33,242 nucleotides of DNA from a bacterium (lineage in GTDB: Bacteria; Myxococcota_A; UBA9160; SZUA-336), in the NCBI GenBank assembly GCA_024226335.1, contig JAAELY010000228.1, forward strand, positions 1 to 33,242, in the 5' to 3' direction. The translations under genes were made by a program, and so were the position numbers. Shown here in pieces: positions 13,971-22,258 of this stretch. A model generated the notes under the pieces. That model worked only from the letters and a program-made list of their open reading frames with translations, was not told where the DNA came from and ran no database searches. Every line of letters begins with the position of its first letter. The stretch's first letter is position 1.

Positions 13971-14987
13971 TCAGCCTTGCAGCGGCGCCAGGCAGTCATG
14001 CGCTTGAAGCAGTGGATCGATCTGGTGCCGGGCCTCATCTGAGAGCGCTGCGTACCCTCTCCGAAGTTCTTCCAGGCAACGGCTCTGGTACTTGAAAGGC
14101 GCGCCCTCGTAGGCGAGACCGCGTGCGTCGATCCGAACCCGATCGGCCCCCGATTCGAGCGCCGCTCGGTTGGCGACGAGGAAAGGCAGGTACGCCTCAC
14201 CGGCGAGGTCGAGCAGTGCATCCACCGCTGGACTCCTGGGCTCATCTTCTCTGCGCCACTCGCCCTCGTAGCCCGACAGGTCGTGCACGTGATGGCACCA
14301 CCGCATGGTGTAAGGCGCGCGTTCCTGGCAGGGACCGATGGCCGCAAGGTCGAGGGTGAACTGGCAGAGTTGACCGAACAACGCAAAGTCCGCGTTCGAG
14401 GGCCGGCTACCGAAGAGGAAGGGCTGCTCGGGAATGTTCGGCTCGAGGGCATCGAGTACCCGATCCGCGATGTGCATCAGCATAGGCATATTGGCTTCGG
14501 TACAGCCCACCAGCGGGTTGCGCCCGACCTGACGGGTCTCGAAGTCGTGACCCTGCTTCTCGACCATTGTGCGGCCGCCACCGAATTGTTGATCGAAGGC
14601 GATCAGTCTTCCCGTCCACTTCGTGTGCTCGGGAAACGCCCAGCGATAGGCGTACATCGCCTTCGACAACCACTCGTCGGCGAGGTCTTCAATCAGTGCC
14701 GCCAGGAAGGCATCGGCTTCGCGTTCCGGGATCACAGATCGCTCGGCGTGACGCTTTTCGAGGTCTAGGATCAGAGGCGTCGAGTCGTTCAGGAAGATGC
14801 CGTCGGGGTATTCGAGCACGGGCATCACGGGGACTCGCACCTTCCCGAACGCCTTGGCCCAATCGACCATGCGCCCCATCACCGCATGGGGGATTCGCCG
14901 ATAGCGCAGGACCGCGCGCATCTTCATCGAGTAGGGTGAGCCGATGTGAGCGTAGAGGCGGTAGACATGTTCGTTGTGCGTGGTCAT
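13971..14987 (-). CDS. glutathione S-transferase-like protein
   Basis: A 338-residue protein with an N-terminal thioredoxin-fold GST domain. It opens YRLYAHIGSPYSMKMRAVLRY (SPYS at 17-20, in the position of the GSH-contacting residue), then VPVMPVLEYPDGIFLNDST with the cis-Pro and the acidic D-S GSH-binding residues. A helical C-terminal domain follows (PFLFGSRPSNADFALFGQL around 210-230), plus an extra ~80 residues beyond the usual GST length. ATG at 14987 has no strong ribosome-binding site. It stands alone between degraded sequences. Members of this long GST type are frequent in xenobiotic-degrading bacteria, but the substrate is unknown; glutathione use is inferred from family. Confidence 0.85.
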   Translation of the reverse strand: MTTHNEHVYRLYAHIGSPYSMKMRAVLRYRRIPHAVMGRMVDWAKAFGKVRVPVMPVLEYPDGIFLNDSTPLILDLEKRHAERSVIPEREADAFLAALIEDLADEWLSKAMYAYRWAFPEHTKWTGRLIAFDQQFGGGRTMVEKQGHDFETRQVGRNPLVGCTEANMPMLMHIADRVLDALEPNIPEQPFLFGSRPSNADFALFGQLCQFTLDLAAIGPCQERAPYTMRWCHHVHDLSGYEGEWRREDEPRSPAVDALLDLAGEAYLPFLVANRAALESGADRVRIDARGLAYEGAPFKYQSRCLEELRRGYAALSDEARHQIDPLLQAHDCLAPLQG

Positions 14988-15038
14988 CAGGCAAGATACC
15001 TTTGCTAGCTAGATCAGTAGATGTACTCGTCAGCCGGT

Positions 15039-15302
15039 TCATCCAGCTGCGATCAATGTTCGGTCGTCCACCAGGATAACGACAATGTTAGGCGGTCGGC
15101 TCGGAGGGCAATCGGAGGCGAATTCGTTCGAGATCGCCGGCCCCTGGCCCCACGCGACATCGTGATGCGCACCGATCGGGTCCCTGAATTCGCTCAAGGT
15201 ACCGATCAAATCCGGATAGCGGAACAAGAGCGAGGGGCCCGCCAGCACGACGGCGGCGACGAGAACGATGAGGGCGAGGCCTAGCGCAGCGATCCACTTC
15301 AT
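15039..15302 (-). pseudogene. N-terminal stub of a second sulfatase
   Basis: An 87-codon frame with an N-terminal membrane anchor or signal (WIAALGLALIVLVAAVVLAG), a linker containing RDPIGAHHDVAWGQGPA, and then RPPNIVVILVDD, the start of the sulfatase catalytic domain (first metal-binding Asp pair). Homology stops at residue 80 (about 15063), followed by seven unrelated residues and a stop. The CxPxR active-site motif and the remaining ~400 residues are absent. A deletion or rearrangement endpoint therefore lies near 15060. Confidence 0.8.
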
Positions 15303-15306
15303 GATG

Positions 15307-15462
15307 TCAGTGTCCTATCCAACGGGATCCAGGCTTGAGCGATCGGGCGACCGGAAACTCCGCTGACTCTACGCGCGGCCGGGGCCCTTGGGCCGCCGGC
15401 ACTGCGTCCCGCAGCGTGTTGCGGACTGCGGCCTCGCTCGATGGCTTGTTTCGTCCTGACAT
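15307..15462 (-). CDS. small hypothetical ORF upstream of the sulfatase stub
   Basis: A 51-codon frame (starts MSGRNKPSSEAAVRNTLRDA) whose ATG is preceded by GGGGGAG at good spacing and whose TGA lies 4 bp before the sulfatase-stub ATG, so the two look like an operon. No family recognised and composition is Arg/Pro-rich; it may be a leader or a remnant. Confidence 0.3.
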   Translation of the reverse strand: MSGRNKPSSEAAVRNTLRDAVPAAQGPRPRVESAEFPVARSLKPGSRWIGH

Positions 15463-15988
15463 TCGACACTCCCCCAGGAGGCTCTCACCTCCGCAGAGTG
15501 TCTCTTACCTCAGAGCCTCGCGTCTCCGAGTTCAGCTGACGGGGTACAGCAACAGCATCTGCAAGTCCCAGGTCATTTGGGTGTTCCACCTCCGTTGCGG
15601 CCAAGTACAAGTAAATCTGGCCTTCGGAAGCGAGTCTCGAGATCTTCCCCCTTCGTTCGACTCGAGGAAGATCCAGGACGGTGCCCTGCTCCTCCAACAA
15701 TGGCGACCGAGTCCCACATCCATCTGCGATAATTGATGAAAGTACTATCACCACTATTGACTGGTACCGGCGAGTTGATTCGGGATGTGCATCCCGCGGC
15801 GGCCCCGCGAAACCCGTCGCGGGTTCGGCCGGGGAAGCATGCAATCAATGACCGACCATGGCTGAGCCGACGACAGCTGATGCTAGGAATTCCACTGCAT
15901 CTATGATGTGGCATGATGGCAGAACAAAGGGGCTTGAATCGCCTTGCCGCAACGATAACGGCCAAGAGTTCAATGGAGGACTGACACA
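15463..15988. other. intergenic stretch, no gene recognised
   Basis: About 525 bp. Open frames exist on both strands but none has a family-like sequence together with a ribosome-binding site. The segment GAATCGCCTTGCCGCA (near 15937) recurs once near 18028, suggesting these flanks of the repeat-protein locus share a short repeat. Confidence 0.3.
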
Positions 15989-17419
15989 TTGCTTCGCTCA
16001 GTCGATCTCGTTTTCAGCCCGCAAACTCCCGCCCGTATAGCCGCTGCCATCGTTTCCGTGATCGGACTGCTCGCCAGTGCGACAGCAGCCAACGCTGTGG
16101 ATCACTTTCGCGTCTACCCCAATGCCGCCGCTGTCGGACTCGATGGCCCGATCGTCCAGATCGACGACCAATTCGGCAGCCAGACGACCGACCTCCAGAG
16201 CCCAATTCGCTTCATGGTCCCCGCCGCCAAAAACGGCGAGGGCTTGCTCGATCCCTTCAGTCACCTCACCTGCTATCAGATCCTAGACGGCGTCGCTGGC
16301 CCCGCGGTAATTTCGACGAACCAATTCGGGGCTCAGCCGTTGACGCTGGGTATGCCAGACTCGCTCTGTGTCCCGACCGAGAAACTGATTGCTCCCGGGC
16401 CGGTGAATATCGATCACTACAAGTGTTACCTCGCGAGCGGTTCGTCGATCGATACTGGCGTTTCCATCCAGGATCAGTTCGGTCAGAGCTCCGCAATCGT
16501 CTTGAATCCTCGACTCTTCTGCACTCCGGCCGCGAAGAACGGGGAGGTCGTCATCGACGATGTAACGCACCTGACGTGCTACGACACGACGCCACCGGGT
16601 CCGGCGCCGGGGGCCATCCCGATCCTGAACCAATTCCTGCCCGCAGCGGATCTTCTCCAATTGCAGGAAGCCGACATGCTGTGCGCTCCATCGACGAAGG
16701 AGGTCGTGGAACCGGAGCCAGACCACTATCAAAGCTACCCGACAGTGCCGGTCGTTGGCTCCGACGGACCCATCGTCACGATCGACGATCAATTCGGTTC
16801 ACAGACAACCGACCTCGGTGACGTTGTCAGCTTTTGGGTCCCGGCCGACAAGAATGATGAAGGAATCGACGACCCGTTCAGCCACCTGACGTGCTACGAC
16901 ATCGTCGACGGTTTTGCGGGCCCGCCCGTCATCGCCACGAATCAGTTCGGCGCCCAGCCGCTGGTGCTCGGCGCGCCTCACTCCCTCTGTGTCCCGACGG
17001 AGAAGTTGATCTTTCCAGGGCAGGTCGATGTCGATCACTACAAGTGCTACTTGGCGACGGGCGCGCCAATCGATGTCGGAGTCAGCATCGCGGACCAGTT
17101 CCAGGGGCGCACGACACTTCTTCTGGAACCCAACCTCTTCTGCACCCCGGCCAGCAAGAACGGCGAAGGGATCGACGACGCCGATACACACATGACCTGT
17201 TACTCGACGAATCCAGCAGGGGCGCCTCCGGGACTGATCCCGATCTTGAACCAGTTCCTGGCCGGGTCCGAGCAGATCGACCTGCTCGGACCCGATTTCC
17301 TTTGTGCCCCTTCGACCAAGGAAGTGGTCTTACAAGTACCGGTTTTCCCCGCGCTAGGTGCGGGCGTGCTCATATTGGTGATGATGGGAGCCGCCTTCAC
17401 AAGAGCGCGCCGGTTGTAG
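15989..17419 (+). CDS. secreted tandem-repeat protein with C-terminal sorting-type anchor
   Basis: A 476-residue secreted protein. The start is a TTG at 15989 with GGAGGA eight bases upstream; no ATG is available. Residues 1-36 form a signal peptide ending ANA. Two ~205-residue repeats (38-~240 and 245-~447) each contain two cysteine-bearing sub-modules with the sequence order DGPIVxIDDQFGSQTTDL, DPFSHLTCY, TNQFGAQPLxLG, SLCVPTEKL, DHYKCYLA, LFCTPAxKNGE, IPILNQFL and LCAPSTKEV. The tail (about 452-476) has a VPVFPALG motif, a hydrophobic helix and a basic end (TRARRL), the tripartite plan of PEP-CTERM/IPTL-CTERM-like sorting signals. The repeat family is not one whose function I know. It is likely a surface protein. 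It ends 5 bp from the convergent DUF1566 gene. Confidence 0.8.
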   Translation: MLRSVDLVFSPQTPARIAAAIVSVIGLLASATAANAVDHFRVYPNAAAVGLDGPIVQIDDQFGSQTTDLQSPIRFMVPAAKNGEGLLDPFSHLTCYQILDGVAGPAVISTNQFGAQPLTLGMPDSLCVPTEKLIAPGPVNIDHYKCYLASGSSIDTGVSIQDQFGQSSAIVLNPRLFCTPAAKNGEVVIDDVTHLTCYDTTPPGPAPGAIPILNQFLPAADLLQLQEADMLCAPSTKEVVEPEPDHYQSYPTVPVVGSDGPIVTIDDQFGSQTTDLGDVVSFWVPADKNDEGIDDPFSHLTCYDIVDGFAGPPVIATNQFGAQPLVLGAPHSLCVPTEKLIFPGQVDVDHYKCYLATGAPIDVGVSIADQFQGRTTLLLEPNLFCTPASKNGEGIDDADTHMTCYSTNPAGAPPGLIPILNQFLAGSEQIDLLGPDFLCAPSTKEVVLQVPVFPALGAGVLILVMMGAAFTRARRL

Positions 17420-17424
17420 GCAAG

Positions 17425-17907
17425 TCAGCCGCCCCGAAACGAGCGGACGCATAACACCCGTCGCGTAAGGTCCGGCCTGAGGAGCGGCGCCAGGCGCGTG
17501 CCGAATCGGAAGTCGAAATAGAAGCGCCGATCCGAGTTCTCGGGCGACATACTCCACAGGTATGCGCTCGTCAGCCGAATCGGCTTTGCCACGCGGCAGA
17601 TCGAGTCACCGCAACTGGATTCCGCAGCCGGATCATAGAGCCCCGCCAGTTCGTCGATCGTAGGAAGACGCCAATCGGTCTTCCCCATTCGCGAAGTACC
17701 TCGGCAGAATCGTTCGGCCTCCTGCCAGTTGACTTCGGCGGCGTTGTCCTGGCCCAGCCATTCAAGACCGGTCGAGCGATTTTCGACGGTCTCGGGGATC
17801 TCGACCTCGTCGGTATCGCTCGACATGGTGGAACTCTCGTCCGCGCAGGCGAAACTCGTGACTAGTGTTAGTGCGATTGCGACGTGGTATCGAGCCGACC
17901 GATTCAT
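17425..17907 (-). CDS. DUF1566-domain lipoprotein
   Basis: A 160-residue protein. I start at the ATG 17907, which follows GAGAGA and begins MNRSARYHVAIALTLVTSFAC, a lipoprotein signal peptide with lipobox TSFAC; upstream in-frame codons (to 17994) are probably not translated. The mature part carries the DUF1566 pattern: EWLGQDNAAEVNWQEAERFC, then WRLPTIDELAGLYDP, and YLWSMSPENSDRRFYFDF. This family occurs in secreted or surface proteins of unknown function. Convergent with the repeat protein, so independently transcribed. Confidence 0.82.
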   Translation of the reverse strand: MNRSARYHVAIALTLVTSFACADESSTMSSDTDEVEIPETVENRSTGLEWLGQDNAAEVNWQEAERFCRGTSRMGKTDWRLPTIDELAGLYDPAAESSCGDSICRVAKPIRLTSAYLWSMSPENSDRRFYFDFRFGTRLAPLLRPDLTRRVLCVRSFRGG

Positions 17908-18092
17908 CGTCTCTCTCATGTGTTGATCGTTTCGATCATTCGGTTGCCTTCCGCCGTGGCCATACAAATGGCAGCACTGGCTGGAAATGATCATTTGCAG
18001 GGTGACCGGCGCTTGGGCGGAATACCGGGCGTGAATCGCCTTGCCGCACTGCGCGCTCTGCTCGTCATTGACTGGAATGATACCGCCAACTG

Positions 18093-18272
18093 ATGCCGCG
18101 ATACGAGGAGTCCCTCGGCGGCCTGCGCCAGGACGTCATCGACGGGAAGATCGATCGCGCACACGATCTCGAGGCGCTGCAGATGGCGCTCTCATCGCTG
18201 CCCCGTGGCTATCGCACCTTCCGCAAACAGTACGCGAAGCGGATCGATACCGACGTGGACGACCGCAGCTAG
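18093..18272 (+). CDS. small hypothetical protein, 59 aa
   Basis: ATG at 18093 overlaps the stop of a preceding open frame (TGATG at 18091-18095). The predicted product is charged and helical (MPRYEESLGGLRQDVIDGKI, then DLEALQMALSSLPRGYRTF), with no signal peptide or membrane segment, and looks protein-like. No family recognised. Further downstream (about 18410-18530) another orphan frame containing KHYRVPTQTFAAFLEVAM has no start and runs into the antisense of the methyltransferase gene, so this area may be a patch of decayed genes. Confidence 0.4.
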   Translation: MPRYEESLGGLRQDVIDGKIDRAHDLEALQMALSSLPRGYRTFRKQYAKRIDTDVDDRS

Positions 18273-18530
18273 CGAGTTGCCGTCACGCGGGATCCAATCT
18301 CGACTGCGAGATGGCGACCCGATCTGTCCCGCGCCCGGTCAGCGTCGGCCTGAAGCCGCGGATTCGCTGAGATCCATGAGAGCGGATGCGGGTTTTCAGG
18401 GCACCGTGAATCAGTCCGACTTCTGTTGACGGGAAACACTACCGAGTTCCGACACAGACCTTCGCGGCCTTTCTGGAGGTCGCGATGGACGAGGGGATAA
18501 CCAACACAGCAGTCGCTGATGCGGTAGGTC

Positions 18531-19697
18531 TCAGCGCCGGAGTCGCTCTGTCGCCAGATCGGCTCCGGCGCGCAGTGCCTTCAGCTTCTCCCAGACAACG
18601 CCCGTCACCACCTGTGTCACTCCGGCATATGTTCCAAACCCACAATCAGTACCTGCAATCACCCGCGTTGGATCGCCGAGTGCATCGGCCACCTTCTCGA
18701 TGCGTTCGGCGACCACCTCGGGGTGCTCGACGTAGTTGGTCGTCGTATCGATGACCCCGGCGATCACGATCAGATCGTCCGGCGGTGGCATCTCCCTGAG
18801 CACCCTCCACTCGTGAGCGTGTCGCGGGTTCGCAAACGGGAGCAACAGAGCTCCGACCTTCGCCCGATAGACCATCGGTAAGAGATCACGCATGGGAACG
18901 TCGTGCGTGTGCGGACCCTCATAGTTCCCCCAGCACAAGTGCAGCCGCACGCGGTCCGGCGGCAATCCCTCCAGCGCTCGATTGATCAACGCAATGCGTT
19001 CCTCCACGCTGCCAAGGAACTCATCGACATCGACGCCTTCATACGCGGCGGCCATTCCCAGGTCCGGACAATCCAGCTGCAGCACGAAGCCTTGGGACAC
19101 GATATACGCATATTCCTCGTGCATGGCCGTAGCGATGGCGCCAAGCAGGTCCTTCTTGCTGTCGTAGAACTCGTTGGTGATCGAGATCCCGATCACACCC
19201 GGTGAGGGTGCAGTCATGAACGGCTCCACGAATTGCTTCCGTTCCTCGCCGCTGATCCGTTTGAACTGCGCGCACTCGGTTTCGATCGGTTCAAGGCCAG
19301 CGTGGCGGACTTCGGTAGCGATCTTATAGGGCGTCTCTTTGACACCTTCCTCGACGAATTCCCGCAGCGGCGAAATCTTGAGCAGGTCCGGAAACGCGAC
19401 GAGGTCCTTGGGCGGCGGCTCGCCCGGACAATCGGGGGCTGCTATGAAGCCGGTGAGGCGATCTGCGATGTAGGTGTAGAACGCCTGGCGAGCTTGCTCA
19501 CCGTTGCCGCCGATATCGACCCCGGAATCGTGTTGGGCCGCGATGACGCGCCGGGTACTCGATTCGACCTCCTTCAGCAGTGCGACCGCATCGATCTCCT
19601 CGCCGCGACTCTGCGCGACTAGCAGGCGATTGAGTTCCGCACTGCGCGGCAAACTACCGGCGTGCGTCGTCAGGATTCGTTCAGTGCTGCGTATCAT
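18531..19697 (-). CDS. MetE-like cobalamin-independent methyltransferase family protein
   Basis: A 388-residue protein of the methionine-synthase-II C-terminal family (COG0620, UROD/MetE superfamily). It starts STERILTTHAGSLPRS, the typical N-terminus of short MetE-like proteins. It shows zinc-ligand positions H253 and C255 (LHLCWGN) and C352 (TDCGFGT), as in MetE. Length matches stand-alone MetE-like proteins, which lack the N-terminal half of true MetE. Such proteins transfer methyl or alkyl groups to or from thiols; several act on substrates other than homocysteine. GGAAGGGG precedes the ATG at 19697. It is the last gene of the minus-strand cluster with the LLM oxidoreductase, aminotransferase and hydantoinase, so it may remove or recycle a methyl group of the degraded compound; this is inference. 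Confidence 0.85.
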   Translation of the reverse strand: MIRSTERILTTHAGSLPRSAELNRLLVAQSRGEEIDAVALLKEVESSTRRVIAAQHDSGVDIGGNGEQARQAFYTYIADRLTGFIAAPDCPGEPPPKDLVAFPDLLKISPLREFVEEGVKETPYKIATEVRHAGLEPIETECAQFKRISGEERKQFVEPFMTAPSPGVIGISITNEFYDSKKDLLGAIATAMHEEYAYIVSQGFVLQLDCPDLGMAAAYEGVDVDEFLGSVEERIALINRALEGLPPDRVRLHLCWGNYEGPHTHDVPMRDLLPMVYRAKVGALLLPFANPRHAHEWRVLREMPPPDDLIVIAGVIDTTTNYVEHPEVVAERIEKVADALGDPTRVIAGTDCGFGTYAGVTQVVTGVVWEKLKALRAGADLATERLRR

Positions 19698-19833
19698 GGA
19701 TAGCCCCTTCCGTTCTCATCGCCTCGGGGAACGCACCGATTCGGTCATTGGCTGGGAGCGTGGAAGTTGATCACGCCCGCAGCACCGGGTCGCCCTCGAA
19801 AGCAAATTGGCACTATGTTGGCGTAGGCGTAAG

Positions 19834-20868
19834 CTACTGGAACGCCGGTATGATCTTCTCCGAAAGCGAGTCAATGAGGTCAGACATCGCGACGTTGGGA
19901 TAGACTGCAATCTGGGTCACTCCGAGCTCCCCGAGCTTCTGGATCTTCGCGATGCAGTCGGCCGCCGTTCCCGCGATCGCCATCATGGCTGACAGCTCTT
20001 CCGAAATGTAATCAGCATGCTCGGCACCCGGCCTACCGTGATCTCGATAGTCGTACTTCGGCTTGGCCTCGAGCAGCCGCAGCAGGTTCTTCGGGGCGTT
20101 CTCCTTCGGCAGCTTCGCAACCATCGCTGCCGTGTGGTTCGAAAGCACTGCCGCGAAGGACTTGACCATTCTGGCGCCTTCGGCGGCACTCGTCGCGAGG
20201 GCGATCGGTGCACCGCAGACGAACTCGAACCCCGACAAGTCCCTTCCGACCTCCGCCGCTCCCGCACGCACATGGTCCATGCACCACTTCACGGTATCGA
20301 GATCGGCCACCTGCAGGATGACGCCATCTGCGTGTCTGCCCGCCCAGTTCAAAAGCAACGGGCCGTAGGCCGCGACGAAGAGGGGGATCGGCGTCTCGAG
20401 TTCAACCCAGGGGAACCCGACCGGAACAGAGTCTCCCTCCGATTGGGCGTACCAGTCCTCAGCCTCCGCGCGCTCCTCTGGCACGTACTTGATCTCTCCT
20501 CCGCTTGCCAGTGATTTGATCCGAAGAGCCGCCTCCTTGAACTCCCGCAGCGTTGCCGGCCGTTCGCCCAATCTGCGCAAGGCACTGTCACCGCGGCCCA
20601 ATCCCAGAAGCGCTCGGCCCCCACTCAGTTCGTTCAATGCCGCGTGGAAGGCTGCCGTCACGACGTCGTGCCTCAAGACCGGATTGGTCACCAAGGCACC
20701 GAGCTTGATCTGGCTTGTTGCCGCAGCTGCGAGTGACAAGCTGGTCTCCATCGCCCCGAAGCCGACAGGCGAATCCACAAGCCAGGCGTAGTCGAACCCG
20801 CCCTTCTCCATTTGGGCGACATGGCCGGGAAACTCCTTACCCGGAAGCCCTAGACAACCAAATTTCAT
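19834..20868 (-). CDS. LLM-class (luciferase-like, possibly F420-dependent) oxidoreductase
   Basis: A 344-residue TIM-barrel flavin/deazaflavin oxidoreductase. The sequence shows MKFGCLGLPG, GGFDYAWLVDSP, ATSQIKLGALVTNPVLRHDVVTAAF and LGLGRGDSALRRLGERPATLREF. Together these resemble F420-dependent methylene-H4MPT-reductase-like LLM proteins more than bacterial luciferase or RutA. I start at ATG 20868, six bases after AAAGGA; longer in-frame starts lie inside the preceding gene. It follows the aminotransferase by 16 bp, so one mRNA. In the cluster it is the only redox enzyme that could act on the ring itself. Cofactor preference is inferred from family resemblance. Confidence 0.85.
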   Translation of the reverse strand: MKFGCLGLPGKEFPGHVAQMEKGGFDYAWLVDSPVGFGAMETSLSLAAAATSQIKLGALVTNPVLRHDVVTAAFHAALNELSGGRALLGLGRGDSALRRLGERPATLREFKEAALRIKSLASGGEIKYVPEERAEAEDWYAQSEGDSVPVGFPWVELETPIPLFVAAYGPLLLNWAGRHADGVILQVADLDTVKWCMDHVRAGAAEVGRDLSGFEFVCGAPIALATSAAEGARMVKSFAAVLSNHTAAMVAKLPKENAPKNLLRLLEAKPKYDYRDHGRPGAEHADYISEELSAMMAIAGTAADCIAKIQKLGELGVTQIAVYPNVAMSDLIDSLSEKIIPAFQ

Positions 20869-20884
20869 CTTCATTCCTTTGTCC

Positions 20885-22258
20885 TCATCTGAGTACATGA
20901 CGTACCTTCTCTTCTGCCACCGGGCGGAGCTCGCGCAGGGTTTCCGAGAGAGCATCTACCACGGAGTCGATGTCTCCCTCCGTCATCGGAGTGGAGATGC
21001 TGAAAAGCGCTCGCGCTGCGAACACCCCGCGTCGCAACATTCCAAGTCGGAGTAGGTCTGGGAGCGGAGCCGCTTGGATATAGGGAAGAACGAAGCCTCT
21101 GGCTTCGCTCGACGGCTCCTCGTTCCAGTGCAGAACACTGAGCGAGCCGATCCCGCTCGCGCAGCCGCGGAATCCGGCCCGCGTGAAGGCGTCGTCGAGG
21201 CCGTTGCGAAATCTCTCACCGAGTTCATCGATCCGCTCGAGCTCGCCCCGGTTCAGCGCACCGAGAGTGGCCAGGCCGGCCGCCATGCTGAGCGGGTTCC
21301 CACTGAAGGTGCTCGCGTGAAAGATGGGATCTGGAACGTCCGGATTGAAGAGCTCCATGAGCTCCTCTCTTCCCCCAAAGGCGCCGATGGGAAGTCCGCC
21401 ACCGATGATCTTCCCCATCGCGGTCATATCGGGCGTGACCCCTGTACTCTCCTGCATACCTCCGAGGCCGAGGCGCAACGTGATCGTCTCGTCGAAGATC
21501 AGGAGCACCCCGCGCTCGTGGGCGATCTCTCGCAGCTCTGCCAGGTAGCCCTCTTTCGGGGGGATCATTCCGCCAAAGGTCAGCATAGGTTCAACGAGCA
21601 GACAGGCCACGTCGTCGCCCTGCTCGTCCAGCTGCTTCCGGGTGACGTCGGCTCGGTTGAATGGGGTCACCAGCACATCGTCGCCCGCGCTGGCCGCTAT
21701 GCCGCCGTCAGGTGGCAACGCTACGGGGTTCTCTGCGGGTCCAGCGCGCTCGGGAACAGGCAGGACACTCATCTCACCGATGTCGTGAAAGCCGTTGTAG
21801 CCCCCCTCGAGCTTCATGACACGCTGCCTCCCCGTGAACGCCCGGGCAGCCTTGATCGCCATGTAGGTGGCCTCGGAGGCGCTCGCGCAAAAGCGCACCC
21901 GGTCGAGCCCCGGCACACGTTCGCAAAGCAACGCCGCCAGATCCACCTGGCTGCGGGTCGGCGCCGCGTACGCGGAACCCTCCCCCATCTGGGCCTGAAC
22001 GGCGCGTACCGTCGGTGGGTGGGCGTGACCATGAATCAAGGAAGTGAAGTTATTCGTGAGATCGAGGTACTCGTGGCCGTCCACGTCGGTCAACCGGCAA
22101 CCCTCACCGCGGGCGATCGAAACGGGGTACGGTGAGTAGTGTGCGCTCGCGCGCGTGTCGCCTCCAGGAAGTACGCGACGGGCCTCCTCTATCAGCTTTT
22201 GAGAGCCTGGCGTCCAGTCCGTATAGGCCTTCAGCAATCGTTCCACGTGACTACTCAT
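20885..22258 (-). CDS. class III PLP aminotransferase (glutamate-1-semialdehyde aminomutase-like)
   Basis: A 457-residue fold-type I PLP enzyme of aminotransferase class III. It shows DVDGHEYLDLTNNFTSLIHGHAHP, the acidic PLP-nitrogen contact in LIFDETITLRLG (D256), Schiff-base lysine K283 in AMGKIIGGGLPIGAFGG, and STFSGNPLSMAAGLATL. HemL-like members outside haem biosynthesis often transaminate beta-amino acids. Its ATG overlaps the hydantoinase stop (TGATG), with AGGAGAA upstream, so translation is coupled. A beta-amino acid released by the carbamoylase upstream in the pathway is the natural substrate candidate, with pyruvate as acceptor, which alanine dehydrogenase could regenerate. Confidence 0.88.
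   Translation of the reverse strand: MSSHVERLLKAYTDWTPGSQKLIEEARRVLPGGDTRASAHYSPYPVSIARGEGCRLTDVDGHEYLDLTNNFTSLIHGHAHPPTVRAVQAQMGEGSAYAAPTRSQVDLAALLCERVPGLDRVRFCASASEATYMAIKAARAFTGRQRVMKLEGGYNGFHDIGEMSVLPVPERAGPAENPVALPPDGGIAASAGDDVLVTPFNRADVTRKQLDEQGDDVACLLVEPMLTFGGMIPPKEGYLAELREIAHERGVLLIFDETITLRLGLGGMQESTGVTPDMTAMGKIIGGGLPIGAFGGREELMELFNPDVPDPIFHASTFSGNPLSMAAGLATLGALNRGELERIDELGERFRNGLDDAFTRAGFRGCASGIGSLSVLHWNEEPSSEARGFVLPYIQAAPLPDLLRLGMLRRGVFAARALFSISTPMTEGDIDSVVDALSETLRELRPVAEEKVRHVLR

Noticed and set aside
13547-14095. 182-codon plus-strand frame after the cytochrome
   Set aside because: Overlaps the cytochrome in another frame and the GST gene antisense; low-complexity Arg/Pro/Ser-rich translation without any motif.
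15485-15844. 119-codon minus-strand frame
   Set aside because: No ribosome-binding site, no domain or family-like pattern; overlapping frames on both strands are equally long, as expected in high-GC non-coding DNA.
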